Of a stretch of 64,000 nucleotides of DNA, positions 20,916 to 32,133 are shown piece by piece (position 1 is the stretch's first letter; every line of letters starts with the position of its first letter). This DNA is from Echinochloa phyllopogon. Taxonomy: Eukaryota; Streptophyta; Magnoliopsida; Poales; Poaceae. Under the pieces are notes generated by a model. It was given only the letters and a program-made list of their open reading frames with translations. It ran no database searches and was not told the origin of the DNA. The DNA is taken from positions 29,067,001 to 29,131,000 of the forward strand of contig BTCW01000005.1 of the NCBI GenBank assembly GCA_033239725.1, given 5' to 3'. The translations under genes and the position numbers were made by a program.

Positions 20916-22297
20916 TGTCGGGGACAAACCCAGGGGGTCCCCTAATCATCGGGGTAATCACCCTTAAAAAAAAACACTAACCTCGAAAGGCCGAATCGCC
21001 GACGGGCCGAAAAAGCTACCAGGGCAACACGGCCCCGACGGGCCGAAAAAGCTACCAGGGCAACACGGCCCAACATAAACTCACGGCCCAAGATAACCGT
21101 CCGAACTCGCCTAAGCAAAACAGCCGAACCGTCCCCCAGCTCCGCCTCGCTCGAGGGAAGCGAACCCCCTCGAGCGGGCAAAACGAGTTCCGCCTCGCCC
21201 GGGGGCAGCGAACCCCCTCGAGCGGGCAAAACGCATCCCGCCTCGCTCGGGGGCAGCGAACCCCCTCGAGCGGGCAAAACGAGCTCCGCCTCGCTCGAGG
21301 GCAGCGAACCTTCTCGAGCGGGCAGAGCAGACTCCACCCGGCGTACTCCGGCGCGCCACCCGACAAAGGACCCTCCCCATCAGCCGAGCGCCGAAGTCAA
21401 AAGGCAATCTTCCCCCATGCCGCGCCGGACATCAACAGTGCTCACTGTTCCACCTACTCCAGTCGCCATCCGCCCTCACCGCCACTGTGAGAGCGCACGC
21501 GGCGGTACAGAGCACTGTGCGGACTCTCAGAGGTCGATCCGCGCCCCTGTTCCACCAACTCCCGGCCAGGTGATGGCAAGCGACAGGTCAAGTCCGCCAA
21601 CTCTCGGCCATCCCCTGGTGAACGAAGCACGCCGCGAACTGTGGCCGACGACGACGACCATGCCGGGCCCTGTGCTGCCAACTCTCGTCCTCCCTCAACT
21701 ACCCCACTCTCGAATCGACCGTCGACGAACAGATGGACGCGGATCACGGCGGCGGCACCCCTCGAAGCCACTCGAAAACAAGTACCAGGACAGCCGTGAT
21801 CTCCGAAGAAGTCAGGGATCGCCACGCTCACCCCGCCAGGACCAAGGACGATGGCGCGCCCGACGCCACGTTCGCCCATACGCAACCCTGTAGCATACAT
21901 CACACCGGTACGTGTAAAACCCCTCCCTCGTCTCTCTCCTTGACCTATAAAAGGGGACAGAGGGGGAGGGTAGAAAGGGGGGACTCTCTCGATTCATCTC
22001 GGCTGGTCTGATCTCACCACAGACAGACAGGCACATCCATCCACCCCCGACACTCGCTCTCAGGGACTTGGAGAACTCTCCTCTCCCGCCTTGCTTGTAG
22101 CCCCCCTTCTACAAGCACCCCGGTGCAAGATAGTACAGCGCCCTTGAGCGCACTCTGCTGGACGTACGACCCCCACGGTCGGAACCAGGATAAACACCGC
22201 CTCATAGTACTAATCTCTTGCATCAACCGCCAAGGGACGGGACACAGCGCATTCTGTTAAGGCGCCGGGGATTGACCGACCAATTCCGGCACCGACA
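20916..22297 (+). repeat. Tat-1 3' LTR
   Basis: 1382 bp, nearly identical to 7758-9141 (about 11 substitutions, nearly all transitions, and two 1-bp indels by eye). It contains the 48-bp array at 21138-21328 and TATAAAAG at 21946-21953. Confidence 0.95.
21946..21953 (+). promoter_or_regulatory. TATA box of Tat-1 3' LTR
   Basis: TATAAAAG is at the same relative place as in the 5' LTR. Transcription from here would read out into the Tk-2 LTR. Confidence 0.7.
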
Positions 22298-24156
22298 CCC
22301 ATGTCGCAACACGAGGGGGGCAATGGCGTCCAAGCGCGGAAAAGAATAACATCAACAAAATAAATAGCGCAACGTGTGGAACCCCCGCCATACGGAAGCT
22401 CCCAACACGGGACTGTGCCTCATGGGGACACAGCCAACGGATACTCCGTCCTCGGTGGATCAAACCATACTCTCACCCATGCTTCCCATAACGCCGTCGG
22501 CGCGTCGGTAACTACTGTCAAGCTAGAGCCGTACATGCTACTTGTCCAAGACCAGAGCCATTATAGTTCCAGCGGTGGCGACAGGTTCCTGGGTTGCCGC
22601 TTTAAGAACCATTCCTTACGGAGAGACACTAGGGCCAAGCATGAAGCATACGCCCTAGCTCCCTAAAAAGCAAATTTTAATATTAACATTGAAGTGAACC
22701 ATTAAGTCAAGATTAACAGTTAAGCAAAGGTGACAGTAGCTGCGCCTAGCCAAGTTCTACCCAAATGCAATAACCCAAGGTAATCAAGGTATAGGGTAAA
22801 CAAAACTAGGAACAACCTTAATAGGATAACAATTTAGACACATGCATATGCAGTAAATAATGTAAAGGTGTGTTTAGGTAGCAAGGATTGTCCGTGCTAT
22901 ACTTGCCTTCGTCCAACTGTTGTTGCTGCTGCTGCTGCTGCTGGTCCTGCTCCTCGTAACCCTCGAACTCGAACGCGTACGGCTCACCGACTAGACTCAT
23001 ACATCAACACACAAGCATCCATACAAGCCAGTACATGCAAACAATATTAATCTATTAGAACAGTACACCAAACAATAAAAACAGAACAAAAGAAGGCTGA
23101 AAAACTAATCTACGCTTCGCTACGAACACGTGAGCGCGAAAATCACTCAAATCGGAGCTCAAATGAAGAAGTTATGGCTTTTCTAAGGTTTAGGGACTTG
23201 CTGGCAAAGTTTTAAAAATTCCAGGGGCTTATTTGCAAAAACTCAGGGGCTAAAACATAATTTTATATAAAAACAGGAGGGTTTATTTGCAAACTAACTA
23301 AAACAGGACCTCGGGTACAAATTTTAAATAAGGCAGGGGGTTTTCTATAAAAACCAGGACCTAATTGTAATTATTTTTGAATTGATCTGGACCCCGGATT
23401 AATTTTGAAAAAGGCCAGGGACTCTTTTGCAAAATGGCCGAGGCTGACTGGTTTGACCGGTATTGACCCGGGTTGACTCAGGTTGGCTATCGATCTGAGC
23501 CGTCGGATCTAGTTTGGATGGCAGGGATCAGATCCGGGGAGAGGGGGTCGGCAGCGGCGGCGCGACGAGCGGCGGCGCTGGGGCAGTGAGCGGCGGCGCT
23601 TCGCCGGCGAGGAGTGAAAACATGCTAGAGGGCACGATTCGGGACGGGAGTTGGCGCTATGAGTTCGGGACGACGCGACGAGTTCACCGGAGTAGCTCTC
23701 GTCGGCGGCGGAGCAACGGAGGCGGCGCGCGACGATCTATGGCGGCGGCGGCGCTCGGGTGACGATGGCGGGCGTGCGACAGAGGGGGAGAGAGGGCAAG
23801 GAGGGGCTCGGGAGCACTCTTACCACCACGCGAAGCTGCCCTGGCAGTTGTTGGCGACGGAGCGGCGCGGGTCCGGCGGATCGACGGCGGCGGCCGACTT
23901 GAAGACGACGGCGGCGATGCGAACTCGAGCGGCGGAAGGTCGGCAGTGCGAATTGAGATGGGGATTGGGAGTAGCGGCGGCGCTATTTGAAGGGCGGCCG
24001 AGGAGAGTCCGGGTGTCTTCGGCGTTCATGCCGTAGCCGGGCCGGACACCATGGCCGTGACCGAGAGGGACTCGGGCGGGAGGTGGAGGACGACCTAACA
24101 CGCGGGTCCCGCGGTCAGCGGCAGGGGGTGCGGCGTGAGGCAGGACGGTCCTGGTA
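22298..24156 (-). repeat. Tk-2 3' LTR, proximal part (after Tat-1)
   Basis: It continues the LTR interrupted at 7757, beginning with the second CCCAT. It is collinear with 29791-31662 of the Tk-2 5' LTR. The remaining 470 bp or so of the LTR start are absent; homology stops at the filler at 24157. Confidence 0.9.
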
Positions 24157-24170
24157 GTGAGGCAGGGGGT
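24157..24170. other. Templated filler at Tk-2 deletion junction
   Basis: Between LTR homology (to 24156) and pol homology (from about 24171) sit 14 bases, GTGAGGCAGGGGGT. They are copies of nearby sequence: GTGAGGCAGG also at 24135-24144 and GCAGGGGGT at 24121-24129. This is typical of end-joining repair with local template copying. Confidence 0.7.
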
Positions 24171-25871
24171 CCGGATCACTTTATTTCGGGTGACTCTTTC
24201 AGAATCTTCCAAAATTCTGACAGGATGCTCAGTATAGGTAAGATCTTCCTCCACATTCAGCTCATCAATCAGAATCTGTTCCTCAGGTACTCGCAAACAC
24301 TTTTTCAACTGAGACACATGGAACACATCATGTACTCCCGCTAACTTCTCTGGTAGCTCTAACTGATATGCCACCTCACCTTTCCGACCAAGTACCTTGA
24401 ACGGTCCAATGTATCGAGGTGCTAACTTGCCCTTGACGCTGAACCTCTTCACGCCTCTCATTGGTGACACCTTGAGATACACGAAGTCTCCAACTTCGAA
24501 GCTGAGATCCCTTCGTCGGTTATCCGCATAGCTCTTCTGCCTGGATTGTGCCACTTTCAGATTCTGTCTGATTATCTGTACTTGTCGCTCTGCTTCTCTT
24601 AGTATCTCAGGTCCAAATACCTGACTTTCTCCAGTCTGATTCCAGAATAGTGGTGTCCTACACTTTCTGCCATACAGAGCCTCGAATGGTGCCATCTGCA
24701 GACTCTTCTGATAGCTGTTGTTGTACGAGAATTCCACGTACGGTAAACTCTTGTCCCAACTGGCACCATATTGTAGAGCACATGCTCTCAACATATCTTC
24801 CAATATCTGATTCGTCCGCTCTGTCTGCCCATCTGTTTGGGGATGGTAAGCTGAACTGAACTGTAGCTTAGTGTCCATAGACTCATGCAGTTGTCGCCAA
24901 AAGTGCGATGTGAATTGGGTACCTCGATCAGACACTATTATTTTTGGTACCCCATGCAAACACACAACCCTCTCCATATACAACTCTGCTAGTTTGGCTC
25001 CGGTGTAGGTGGTATTTACTGGAAGGAAATGCGCCACCTTGGTCAGATGATCCACAATTACCCAAATTGAGTCAAATCCCCTCTGAGTGCGAGGTAAGCC
25101 AGTGATGAAATCCATACCGACCTCTTCCCACTTCCATTCAGGTACCTTCAGGGGCTGGAGCAAACCTGCTGGCCTCTGATGTTCAGCCTTGACTCTCTGA
25201 CACGTGTCACATAGAGCTACGTATGTGGCCACATCTCTCTTCATTCCGTACCACCAAAATCTCTCTTTAATATCTTGGTACATTTTGGTACTACCTGGGT
25301 GTATTGAATACGCCGATTCATGGGCTTCCCTGAGAATTGCATCCCTGATCTGTACTATATCCGGTACACAGATCCTCTTCTCATACCACAATGTTCCTTG
25401 GTCATCCACTCGAAAACCAGGGGCCTTTCCTAATGCCACTAGTTCCACGATCTCCTTGATCTTCTCATCTGTGAGCTGTCCTTTTCGGATCTCTTGTTCC
25501 AAGGTCGGTTCTACTGCCATCTCGGTGACGCTGGTCACATATCCCAGACTCATCCTTTCAAACTCTGAACTGAGTTCCTCCGATAGGCAATGTCCCGTGA
25601 TCCTATTCATGTAACTCCTTCTACTTAGAGCGTCTGCCACCAGATTGGCCTTCCCTAGATGATAATGAATCTCCAGATCGTAGTCCTTGATCAACTCTAA
25701 CCAACGACGTTGCCTCATATTCAGATCTGACTGTGTGAACACATACTTGAGACTCTTGTGATCAGTGTAAATATCACACTTATGACCAATCAAGCAATGC
25801 CTCCAAATCTTCAAAGCATGTACTACAGCTGCTAACTCCAGATCGTGTGTCGGGTAGTTCTGCTCATGTTT
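24171..25871 (-). pseudogene. pol: Tk-2 pol: RNase H end, integrase, truncated chromodomain
   Basis: On the minus strand the frame runs from just after the stop at 25874-25872. RNase H C-terminal motifs come first (DHKSLKYVF, HYHLGKANLVADALSRR). Integrase follows with a Zn-binding CDTCQRVKAEH block, core Asp in GMDFITGLP, Asp in VSDRGTQFTSH, Glu in TDGQTERTNQ, and the C-terminal GPF motif (PRYIGPFKVL). The chromodomain begins (HPVRILEDSERVTRNKVIR) and is cut; the frame then reads through filler into antisense LTR and ends at 23820, which is not authentic protein. A chromodomain would normally steer integration to heterochromatin by binding methylated histone. Confidence 0.88.
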
Positions 25872-26951
25872 TCACAACTGCCTCGATGCATAAGCTACTA
25901 CTCTGCCTTCCTGCATAAGTACACATCCCAATCCTAAACGAGATGCATCGCAGTAGATAGAGAAACTCTTGGTTATATCCGGCAACACTAGCACGGGTGA
26001 TGTTGTCAGCCTCTTCTTCAATTCCTCGAAGCTAGCCTGACACTCCTCAGTCCAGACAAACCTGGCATTTTTCTCCAATAATGCCGTCAGGGGTTTAGCA
26101 ATCTTGGAGAATCCTTCAATGAACCTCCGATAGTATCCAGCCATTCCAAGGAAACTCCTGATTTCACTCACATCCTTAGGCGGATTCCAACTCAACACAT
26201 TACTAACCTTCTTCGGATCAACTGCCCCTCCACCATTGGACAACACGTGACCTAAGAATTCTACTTCCTTTAACCAGAACTCACACTTGCTCAGCTTGGC
26301 ATACAACTGATGCTCACGGAGTCTCTGCATCACCAACCTCAGATGTTCTTCATGCTCTTCCTCATTCTTGGAGAAAACCAGAATATCGTCAATGAACACC
26401 ACTACGAATTTGTCAAGATAGTCCATGAACACACTGTTCATCAAGTACATGAAGTATGCCGGTGCATTTGTCAACCCAAAAGACATGACAGTGAACTCAT
26501 ATAGGGCGTATCGGGTGGTGAAGGCTGTTTTGGGGATGTCAGTCACTCGTATCCTCATCTGATGGTAACCGGATCGGAGATCGATCTTAGAGAACACACA
26601 TGCTCCTTTCAACTGGTCGAAGAGATCATCAATCCTTGGCAGCGGGTACTTGTTCTTGATGGTTCCTTCATTCAAAGCTCGATAATCCACACACATTCTC
26701 TGGGTCCCATCCTTCTTATCCACAAATAAAACTGGTGCTCCCCAAGGGGATGAACTAGGACGAATATACCCTTTTGCTAACAATGCCCTTAATTCCTCCT
26801 TAAGTTTCTCTAGTTCTTTTACTCCCATTCTATATGGCCTCTTAGCTATAGGTGTAGTGCCAGGCTTAAGATCAATAACAAATTCAACTTCGCGGTCTGG
26901 GGGCATACCTGGTAACTGATCTGGAAACACGTCTGGGAATTCGCACACCAC
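25872..26951 (-). pseudogene. pol: Tk-2 pol: reverse transcriptase
   Basis: Motifs in order on the minus strand: FVIDLKPGTTPIAKRPYRM, RMCVDYRALN, FSKIDLRSGYHQMRIR, and catalytic FIDD at 26396-26385, followed by the thumb and the start of RNase H (FSIYCDASRLGLGCVL). It ends at TGA 25874-25872, where the Tk-1 copy reads an Arg codon. The frame is the same as its neighbours on both sides, so these are parts of one former gag-pol. Confidence 0.9.
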
Positions 26952-26972
26952 TCTGATGTCTTCCAGTGCTAC

Positions 26973-28143
26973 TCATTCGGCTTGGTAGATCTGATTGTGT
27001 CCCAAGGGGCTAGCAGCTTGGTACTCCAGTTTCTCACCAGTCTTTGCTGTCAGCTGCACTGTTCTTTTGGAGCATTGAATCACCCCATCATATCTTGCCA
27101 ACGAGCTCATACCCAGAATCAAGTCAAACCCAAGGGTTTCTAGGACTATCGGGTTCACCACAAAGTCTACCCCCCTTATTGTGATGGTGATACAGGGGCA
27201 ACGTAAAGTGGCACGCTGTTCTCCCCCGGGTGAACTAACTACCATGGGATTTCCCATAGGTTGCAAGATCATCATGTTCTATTTCACGAAAGCAGCAGAT
27301 ATGAAAGCATGTGAAGCTCCAGTATCAAATAAAACAGTTGCGAGAGTCGAGTTGACAGGGAACGTACCCACAACGACATCCGTTGCTCCTTCTGCGGTTT
27401 CCGCACCCATGTGGTTGTCCTTTCCTCTCGCTGGGTTCTGCTGCTGATTCCCATTCTGGTTCTGCGGTTGTCCAACCCTCGGATTGTTGTTCTGACCGAC
27501 GGTGTTCTGAGCCTTGCGAGGACAAGCGCTGGCATAGTGTCCCAGCTCACCACAACCAAAACACCTCGGAGCCGTAGGTGCATTGTTGGTCGGATTGGGG
27601 CGTTGGACAGGACCACTCTGTGGCTGGTTCTGAGGACGTTGCTAAGGTAGTGCTGAGGGGTACTGGGGACGCGGCTGGTACTGGGGTCGCTGCTGATACT
27701 GGTTGCGGTTCATCGGATCGGACTGTCCCTGGAATCGCTGTGGAGTTACCATCTGCTGGTTTCCTTGCTGAGGATTAAAGCGAGGGCGGACATTGCTTCC
27801 TGACGGTGTGCCTTGAAGTTTCCTCTTCTTTTCTTCCATCTCGCGGCGCTTGTGCTCCAGCAGTAATGCGCTATCCACCAGTTCTTGAAAAGTGGCGAAC
27901 TTGGAACACAGGAGCTGGTACTGGAGTGTATCATGCAGGCCATCTCGGAATTGAGTCTGCTTCTTCCTATCAGTGTTCACGTCCTCTGGAGCATAACGAG
28001 CCAACTCAATGAACTTGTCACGATAAGTGGTGACACTCATACCTTCCTGCTTCAATGCCAGGAACTCCTTCTTCTTCAAGGTCATCAGCGCTTCCGGCAC
28101 GTGGTGAGAACGGAAGCTGTCGCGAAACTCCTGCCAAGTGATC
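26973..28143 (-). pseudogene. gag: Tk-2 gag C-terminal half, CCHC knuckle and protease
   Basis: After the 4-base shift at 28140-28147 the minus-strand frame gives the capsid end (WQEFRDSF, YRDKFIELARYAPEDV), a Gln/Arg/Pro-rich linker, the nucleic-acid-binding knuckle CFGCGELGHYASAC near 27560-27520, and the protease with LFDTGASHAFISAAF near 27330-27290. In-frame stops are TAG 27644-27642, TAG 27281-27279 and TGA 26975-26973; the first sits where the Tk-1 relative implies CAG. Beyond them the protease tail VLETLGFDLILGM is still readable. Confidence 0.88.
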
Positions 28144-28563
28144 GATCTGATCACGATTGGGGTGAGCATATTGGTACACATCCCACCAATCCAAAGCTGC
28201 TCCCTGGAGCTGTCCACTTCCATATAGCACCTTCTTCTTGTCATTGCACTGTGCAATGTCCAGCTGTCTTTCCGCTGCCTTGAGCCAGTCCTCTGCTTGC
28301 ATTGGATCGCTAGACTTGTTGAAGGTAGGCGGGCGTCCCTTCATAAACTCGCCCCTTTTATCTCGGGGTTGCACGTAGTGCTGTTGAGGCGGGTTCTGCT
28401 GATTCTGCTGCATCAGTGCTATGGTTTGCGCCATCTGTTGTGTCAGCTGAAGTTGCATCTGCATCATCTGCTCCATGGTGAGTGGGGGTAGTGGAGGTGG
28501 TGGATTCTGATTCTGATTCTGGTTGCTTCCACTGCCTCCGGGGTTGCCTCTGGTGTTAACCAT
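28140..28563 (-). pseudogene. gag: Tk-2 gag, N-terminal part
   Basis: ATG at 28563 with MVNTRGNPGG is the same start as Tk-1 gag. Proline run, Gln/Met-rich stretch and WLKAAERQLD follow. The frame is lost at GATCGATC (28140-28147), where Tk-1 has a single GATC; the extra four bases are a tandem duplication. Confidence 0.9.
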
Positions 28564-28977
28564 CTATCATAGCAAGACATCTCCCATCAGTATTCCGTCA
28601 GTCGATGATGGGTGACCCATGTTTGCAAATGGTGCACAAGAAAATAGCAATACTTGGAAAGATATGATAGAGAGTAAAACAGAGGGAGACCAAAGGAGAT
28701 AGATAACCCAACCATTTATTCACTAATATTCCTTAAACCTTAGTCCTATATCTAGATGGGGATAGACTCGCGTCTATGACCATCACAATCATCCCAAAAA
28801 TCCAAATCAAACATAAGCATAATAACAGCTAAAATCAAGCACCCAGAAACATGATTCACACAAGACTCGACGGCACTGGTTTTGAAAAACGTAACTAAAT
28901 GATCTGAAGCAAAAACATGGTGGTCTCCTAATGATTTATCAACCGTTCTAACTAGGCTGCGATCCTACGGTCAGCAC
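28564..28977 (-). other. Tk-2 untranslated leader
   Basis: About 410 bp matching 6067-6480 of Tk-1 in reverse orientation. No open frame of note. Confidence 0.6.
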
Positions 28978-28990
28978 GGCTCTGATACCA
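28978..28990 (-). other. Tk-2 primer-binding site
   Basis: The minus strand reads TGGTATCAGAGCC three bases after the 5' LTR end, an initiator tRNA-Met type site. Confidence 0.88.
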
Positions 28991-28993
28991 ATC

Positions 28994-31900
28994 TGTCACA
29001 CCCGGATTTACACAGAAACCCGAATGCTTCTATATGTGTGCCCAGGAAGTCCACAGAACACATATAGATAACAAACATGATAAACAGAGTACATATGCTC
29101 GAATAAAAGGTTTTACATCAGAGTTTGACTCAAATATCTAAATAAAACAGCGGAAGACTCTTTATTAACTCTCTCTAAACTAAGACGAAGACGAAGCCGA
29201 TAACCATAATCCACAGGGACACTGACTGGTTGAGCACAGCTAGTAGAATGACAAATCTTCAGGAAATTCAACAGCAGCAGTACCATCTAATCCATCTGTT
29301 ACCCATCCGGGATTTTGTTGAATAGCAAGTGTAAGTAAATGACTTACTTAGCAAATATAACACAGATAATGAAGGCTTAAAAGAAAGGCTTGACTCGGCT
29401 GTACTGCATTAGCAATTTTAGTTGATTCATTTTAACATAAACCAAGATTTCTACATTTGAGTGAATCCAGTTGCAATCCCAATTAATGAAGAAGAGGTGA
29501 ACATTAAACAACAATAAATATCAACTTCTAATCAAAAAGGATCCAGGCTACTCTTGACCTTGAGCAAGGCTATCATGATAGATTATACACTCTGCTGAGG
29601 TTTCGCCCTTTACCCACCAGTCGCGTAAAAGTTCAAAGGAACTTTGCACCCAACCACGCACATCAACACTTCCGAGGTGTGACTGCATAGGGACACTACG
29701 AGGCTTTTCACATGACACCCTAACAAAACAGTAGCCGTTATGGTACAACCTAGGCAGCATGACCCAAGGTATCGAGATTGACTGACGCCCATGTCGCAAC
29801 ACGAGGGGGTCAATGGCGTCCAAGCGCGGAAAAGAATAACATCAACAAAATAAATAGCGCAATGTGTGGAACCACCGCCATACGGAAGCTCCCAACACGG
29901 GACTGTGCCTCACGGGGACATAGCCAACGGATACTCCGTCCTCGGTGGATCAAACCATACTCTCACCCATGCTTCCCATAACGCCGTCGGCCCGTCGGTA
30001 ACTACTGTCAAACTAGAGCCGTACATGCTACTTGTCCAAGACCAGAGCCATTATAGTTCCAGCGGTGGCGACAGGTACCTGGGTTGCCGCTTTAAGAACC
30101 AGTCCTTACGGAGAGACACTAGGGCCAAGCATGAAGCATACGCCCTAGCTCCCTGATCCATGTTGCTAAAAAGCAAATTTTAATATTAACATTGAAGTGA
30201 ACCATTAAGTCAAGATTAACAGTTAAGCAAAGGTGACAGTAGTTGCGCCTAGCCAAGTTCTACCCAAATGCAATAACCCAAGGTAATCAAGGTATAGGGT
30301 AAACAAAACTAGGAACAACCTTAATAGGATAACAATTTAGACACATGCATATGCAGTAAATAATGTAAAGGTGTGTTTAGGTAGCAAGGATTGTCCGTGC
30401 TATACTTGCCTTCGTCAAACTGTTGCTACTGCTCCTGCTGCTGCTGCTGGTCCTGCTCCTCGTAACCCTTGAACTCGAACGCGTACGGCTCACCGACTAG
30501 ACTCATACATCAACACACAAGCATCCATACAAGCCAGTACATGCAAACAATATTAATCTATTAGAACAGTACACCAAACAATAAAAACAGAACAAAAGAA
30601 GGCTGAAAAACTAATCTACGCTTCGCTACGAACACGTGAGCGCGAAAATCACTCAAATCGAAGCTAAAACGAAGAAGTTATGGCTTTTCTAAGGTTCAGG
30701 GACTTGCTGGCAAAGTTTTAAAAGTTCCAGGAGCTTATTTGCAAAAACTCAGGGGCTAAAACATAATTTTATATAAAAACAGGAGGATTTATTTGCAAAC
30801 TAACTAAAACAGGACCTCGGGTACAAATTTTAAATAAGGCAGGGGGTTTTCTGTAAAAATCAGGACCTAATTGTAATTATTTTTGAATTGATCTGGACCG
30901 CGGATTAATTTTGAAAAAGGCCAGGGACTCTTTTGCAAAACGGCCGAGGCTGACTGGTTTGACTAGTATTGACCCGGGTTGACTCAGGTTGGCTATCGAT
31001 CTGAGCCGTCAGATCTAGTTTGGATGGCAGGGATCAGATCCGGGGAGAGGGGGTCGGCAGCGGCGGCGCGACGAGCGGCGGCGCTGGGGCAGTGAGCGGC
31101 GGCGCTTCGCCGGCGAGGAGTGAAAACACGCTAGAGGGCACGATTCGGGACGGGAGTTGGCGCTATGAGTTCGGGACGACGCGACGAGTTCACCGGAGTA
31201 GCTCTCGTCGGCGGCGGAGCAGTGGAGGCGGCGCGCGACGATCTATGGCGGCGGCGGCGGTCGGGTGACGACGGCGGGCGTGCGACAGAGGGGGAGAGAG
31301 GGCAAGGAGGGGCTCGGGAGCACTCTTACCACCACGAGAAGCTGCCCTGGCAGTTGTTGGCGACGGAGCGGCGCGGGTCCGGCGGATCGACGGCGGCGGC
31401 CGACTTGAAGACGACGGCGGCGATGCGAACTCGAGCGGCGGAAGGTCGGCAGCGCGAATTGAGATGGGGATTGGGAGTAGCGGCGGCGCTATTTGAAGGG
31501 CGGCCGAGGAGAGTCCGGGTGTCTTCGGCGTTCGTGCCGTAGCCGGGCCGGACACCATGGCCGGGACCGAGAGGGACTCGGGCGGGAGGTGGAGGACGAC
31601 CTGACACGCGGGTCCCGCTGTCAGCGGCAGGGGGTGCGGCGTGAGGCAGGCCGGTCCTGGTGGGCCGCGTCAGGGAAGCGAGCGGTGGCTGAGGACTGGG
31701 CCGCGAAGTGGGCCGAAGGCTGGCGCTGAAGCAGGCCGACGCGGTCGGGCGGAGCGGGCCGGGCGGGAAAAGTAGCGGCTGCGAGGTGGACTGCGCGCGG
31801 GGAGCTGGGCTGAGCTGGAGAAAAAGAAAAGGGAGTGGATTCGGCCGAGGGAAAAATTTCAAGGAGGAAAAACGGACTCGGGCCGCTGCAACTTTTCTAG

Positions 31901-32133
31901 AGCTCTAAACACAGCGATTCCAATTCGAATTTAAATAGAATTTAAATTCCAATTGAACCGCACACAAACAAAACTCAATGCAGCCAGCATGAATGCACAA
32001 AAATGTTTCTAACCTTATATTTAATTTTATTTCTCATAAATAATTTATTTTCCTTAGATAAATATGAGCATAAAATTAAATAAAAGCAATTTAATTACTA
32101 AATTTTCAAAATAGGCATTTTTAGGGTGTTACA
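28994..32133 (-). repeat. Tk-2 5' LTR
   Basis: 3140 bp, minus strand TGTAACACCC (32133) to GGGTGTGACA (28994). It is uninterrupted and serves as the reference for the broken 3' LTR. Compared with Tk-1 LTRs, the terminal 1.5 kb is similar but the GC-rich U3 (31000-31900) is clearly different. Confidence 0.93.

Larger units (their letters stand above)
7758..22297 (+). mobile_element. Tat-1: complete Tat-lineage (RIRE2/Grande-like) Ty3/gypsy element
   Basis: Direct LTRs of 1384 and 1382 bp run from TGTCGGGGAC to GGCACCGACA. The 5-bp duplication CCCAT (7753-7757, 22298-22302) is perfect. The order is LTR, primer site, gag, protease, reverse transcriptase, RNase H, a second RNase H, integrase, a 5.2 kb 3' region with an antisense spliced gene, polypurine tract, LTR. 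The second RNase H and the antisense gene are hallmarks of the Tat lineage (RIRE2, Grande, Retand). The LTRs differ by about 11 substitutions and two 1-bp indels by eye, so the insertion is young (0.3-0.4 My at an assumed 1.3e-8 per site per year). One nonsense codon and a frame change interrupt gag-pol. Confidence 0.95.
6957..32133 (-). mobile_element. Tk-2: Tekay-lineage element, inverted inside Tk-1 gag
   Basis: On the minus strand the element runs from TGTAACACCC (32133) to GGGTGTGACA (6957). It is flanked by the duplication ACCTT (6952-6956, 32134-32138). Its 5' LTR is 28994-32133, the primer site is at 28978-28990, gag-pol is 28563-24171, and the 3' LTR is 24156-6957, itself interrupted by Tat-1. 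About 470 bp of the 3' LTR start, the polypurine tract and part of the chromodomain are missing at a single junction near 24157-24170. It belongs to the same family as Tk-1 but to another LTR subtype, differing mostly in the GC-rich U3. It is non-functional: one frameshift, four in-frame stops and the deletion. Confidence 0.92.

Noticed and set aside
23514..24036. Frames of 82-125 codons repeated at 31020-31542
   Set aside because: They recur only because both are the Tk-2 LTR; Gly/Arg/Ala-rich and without start context or domain.
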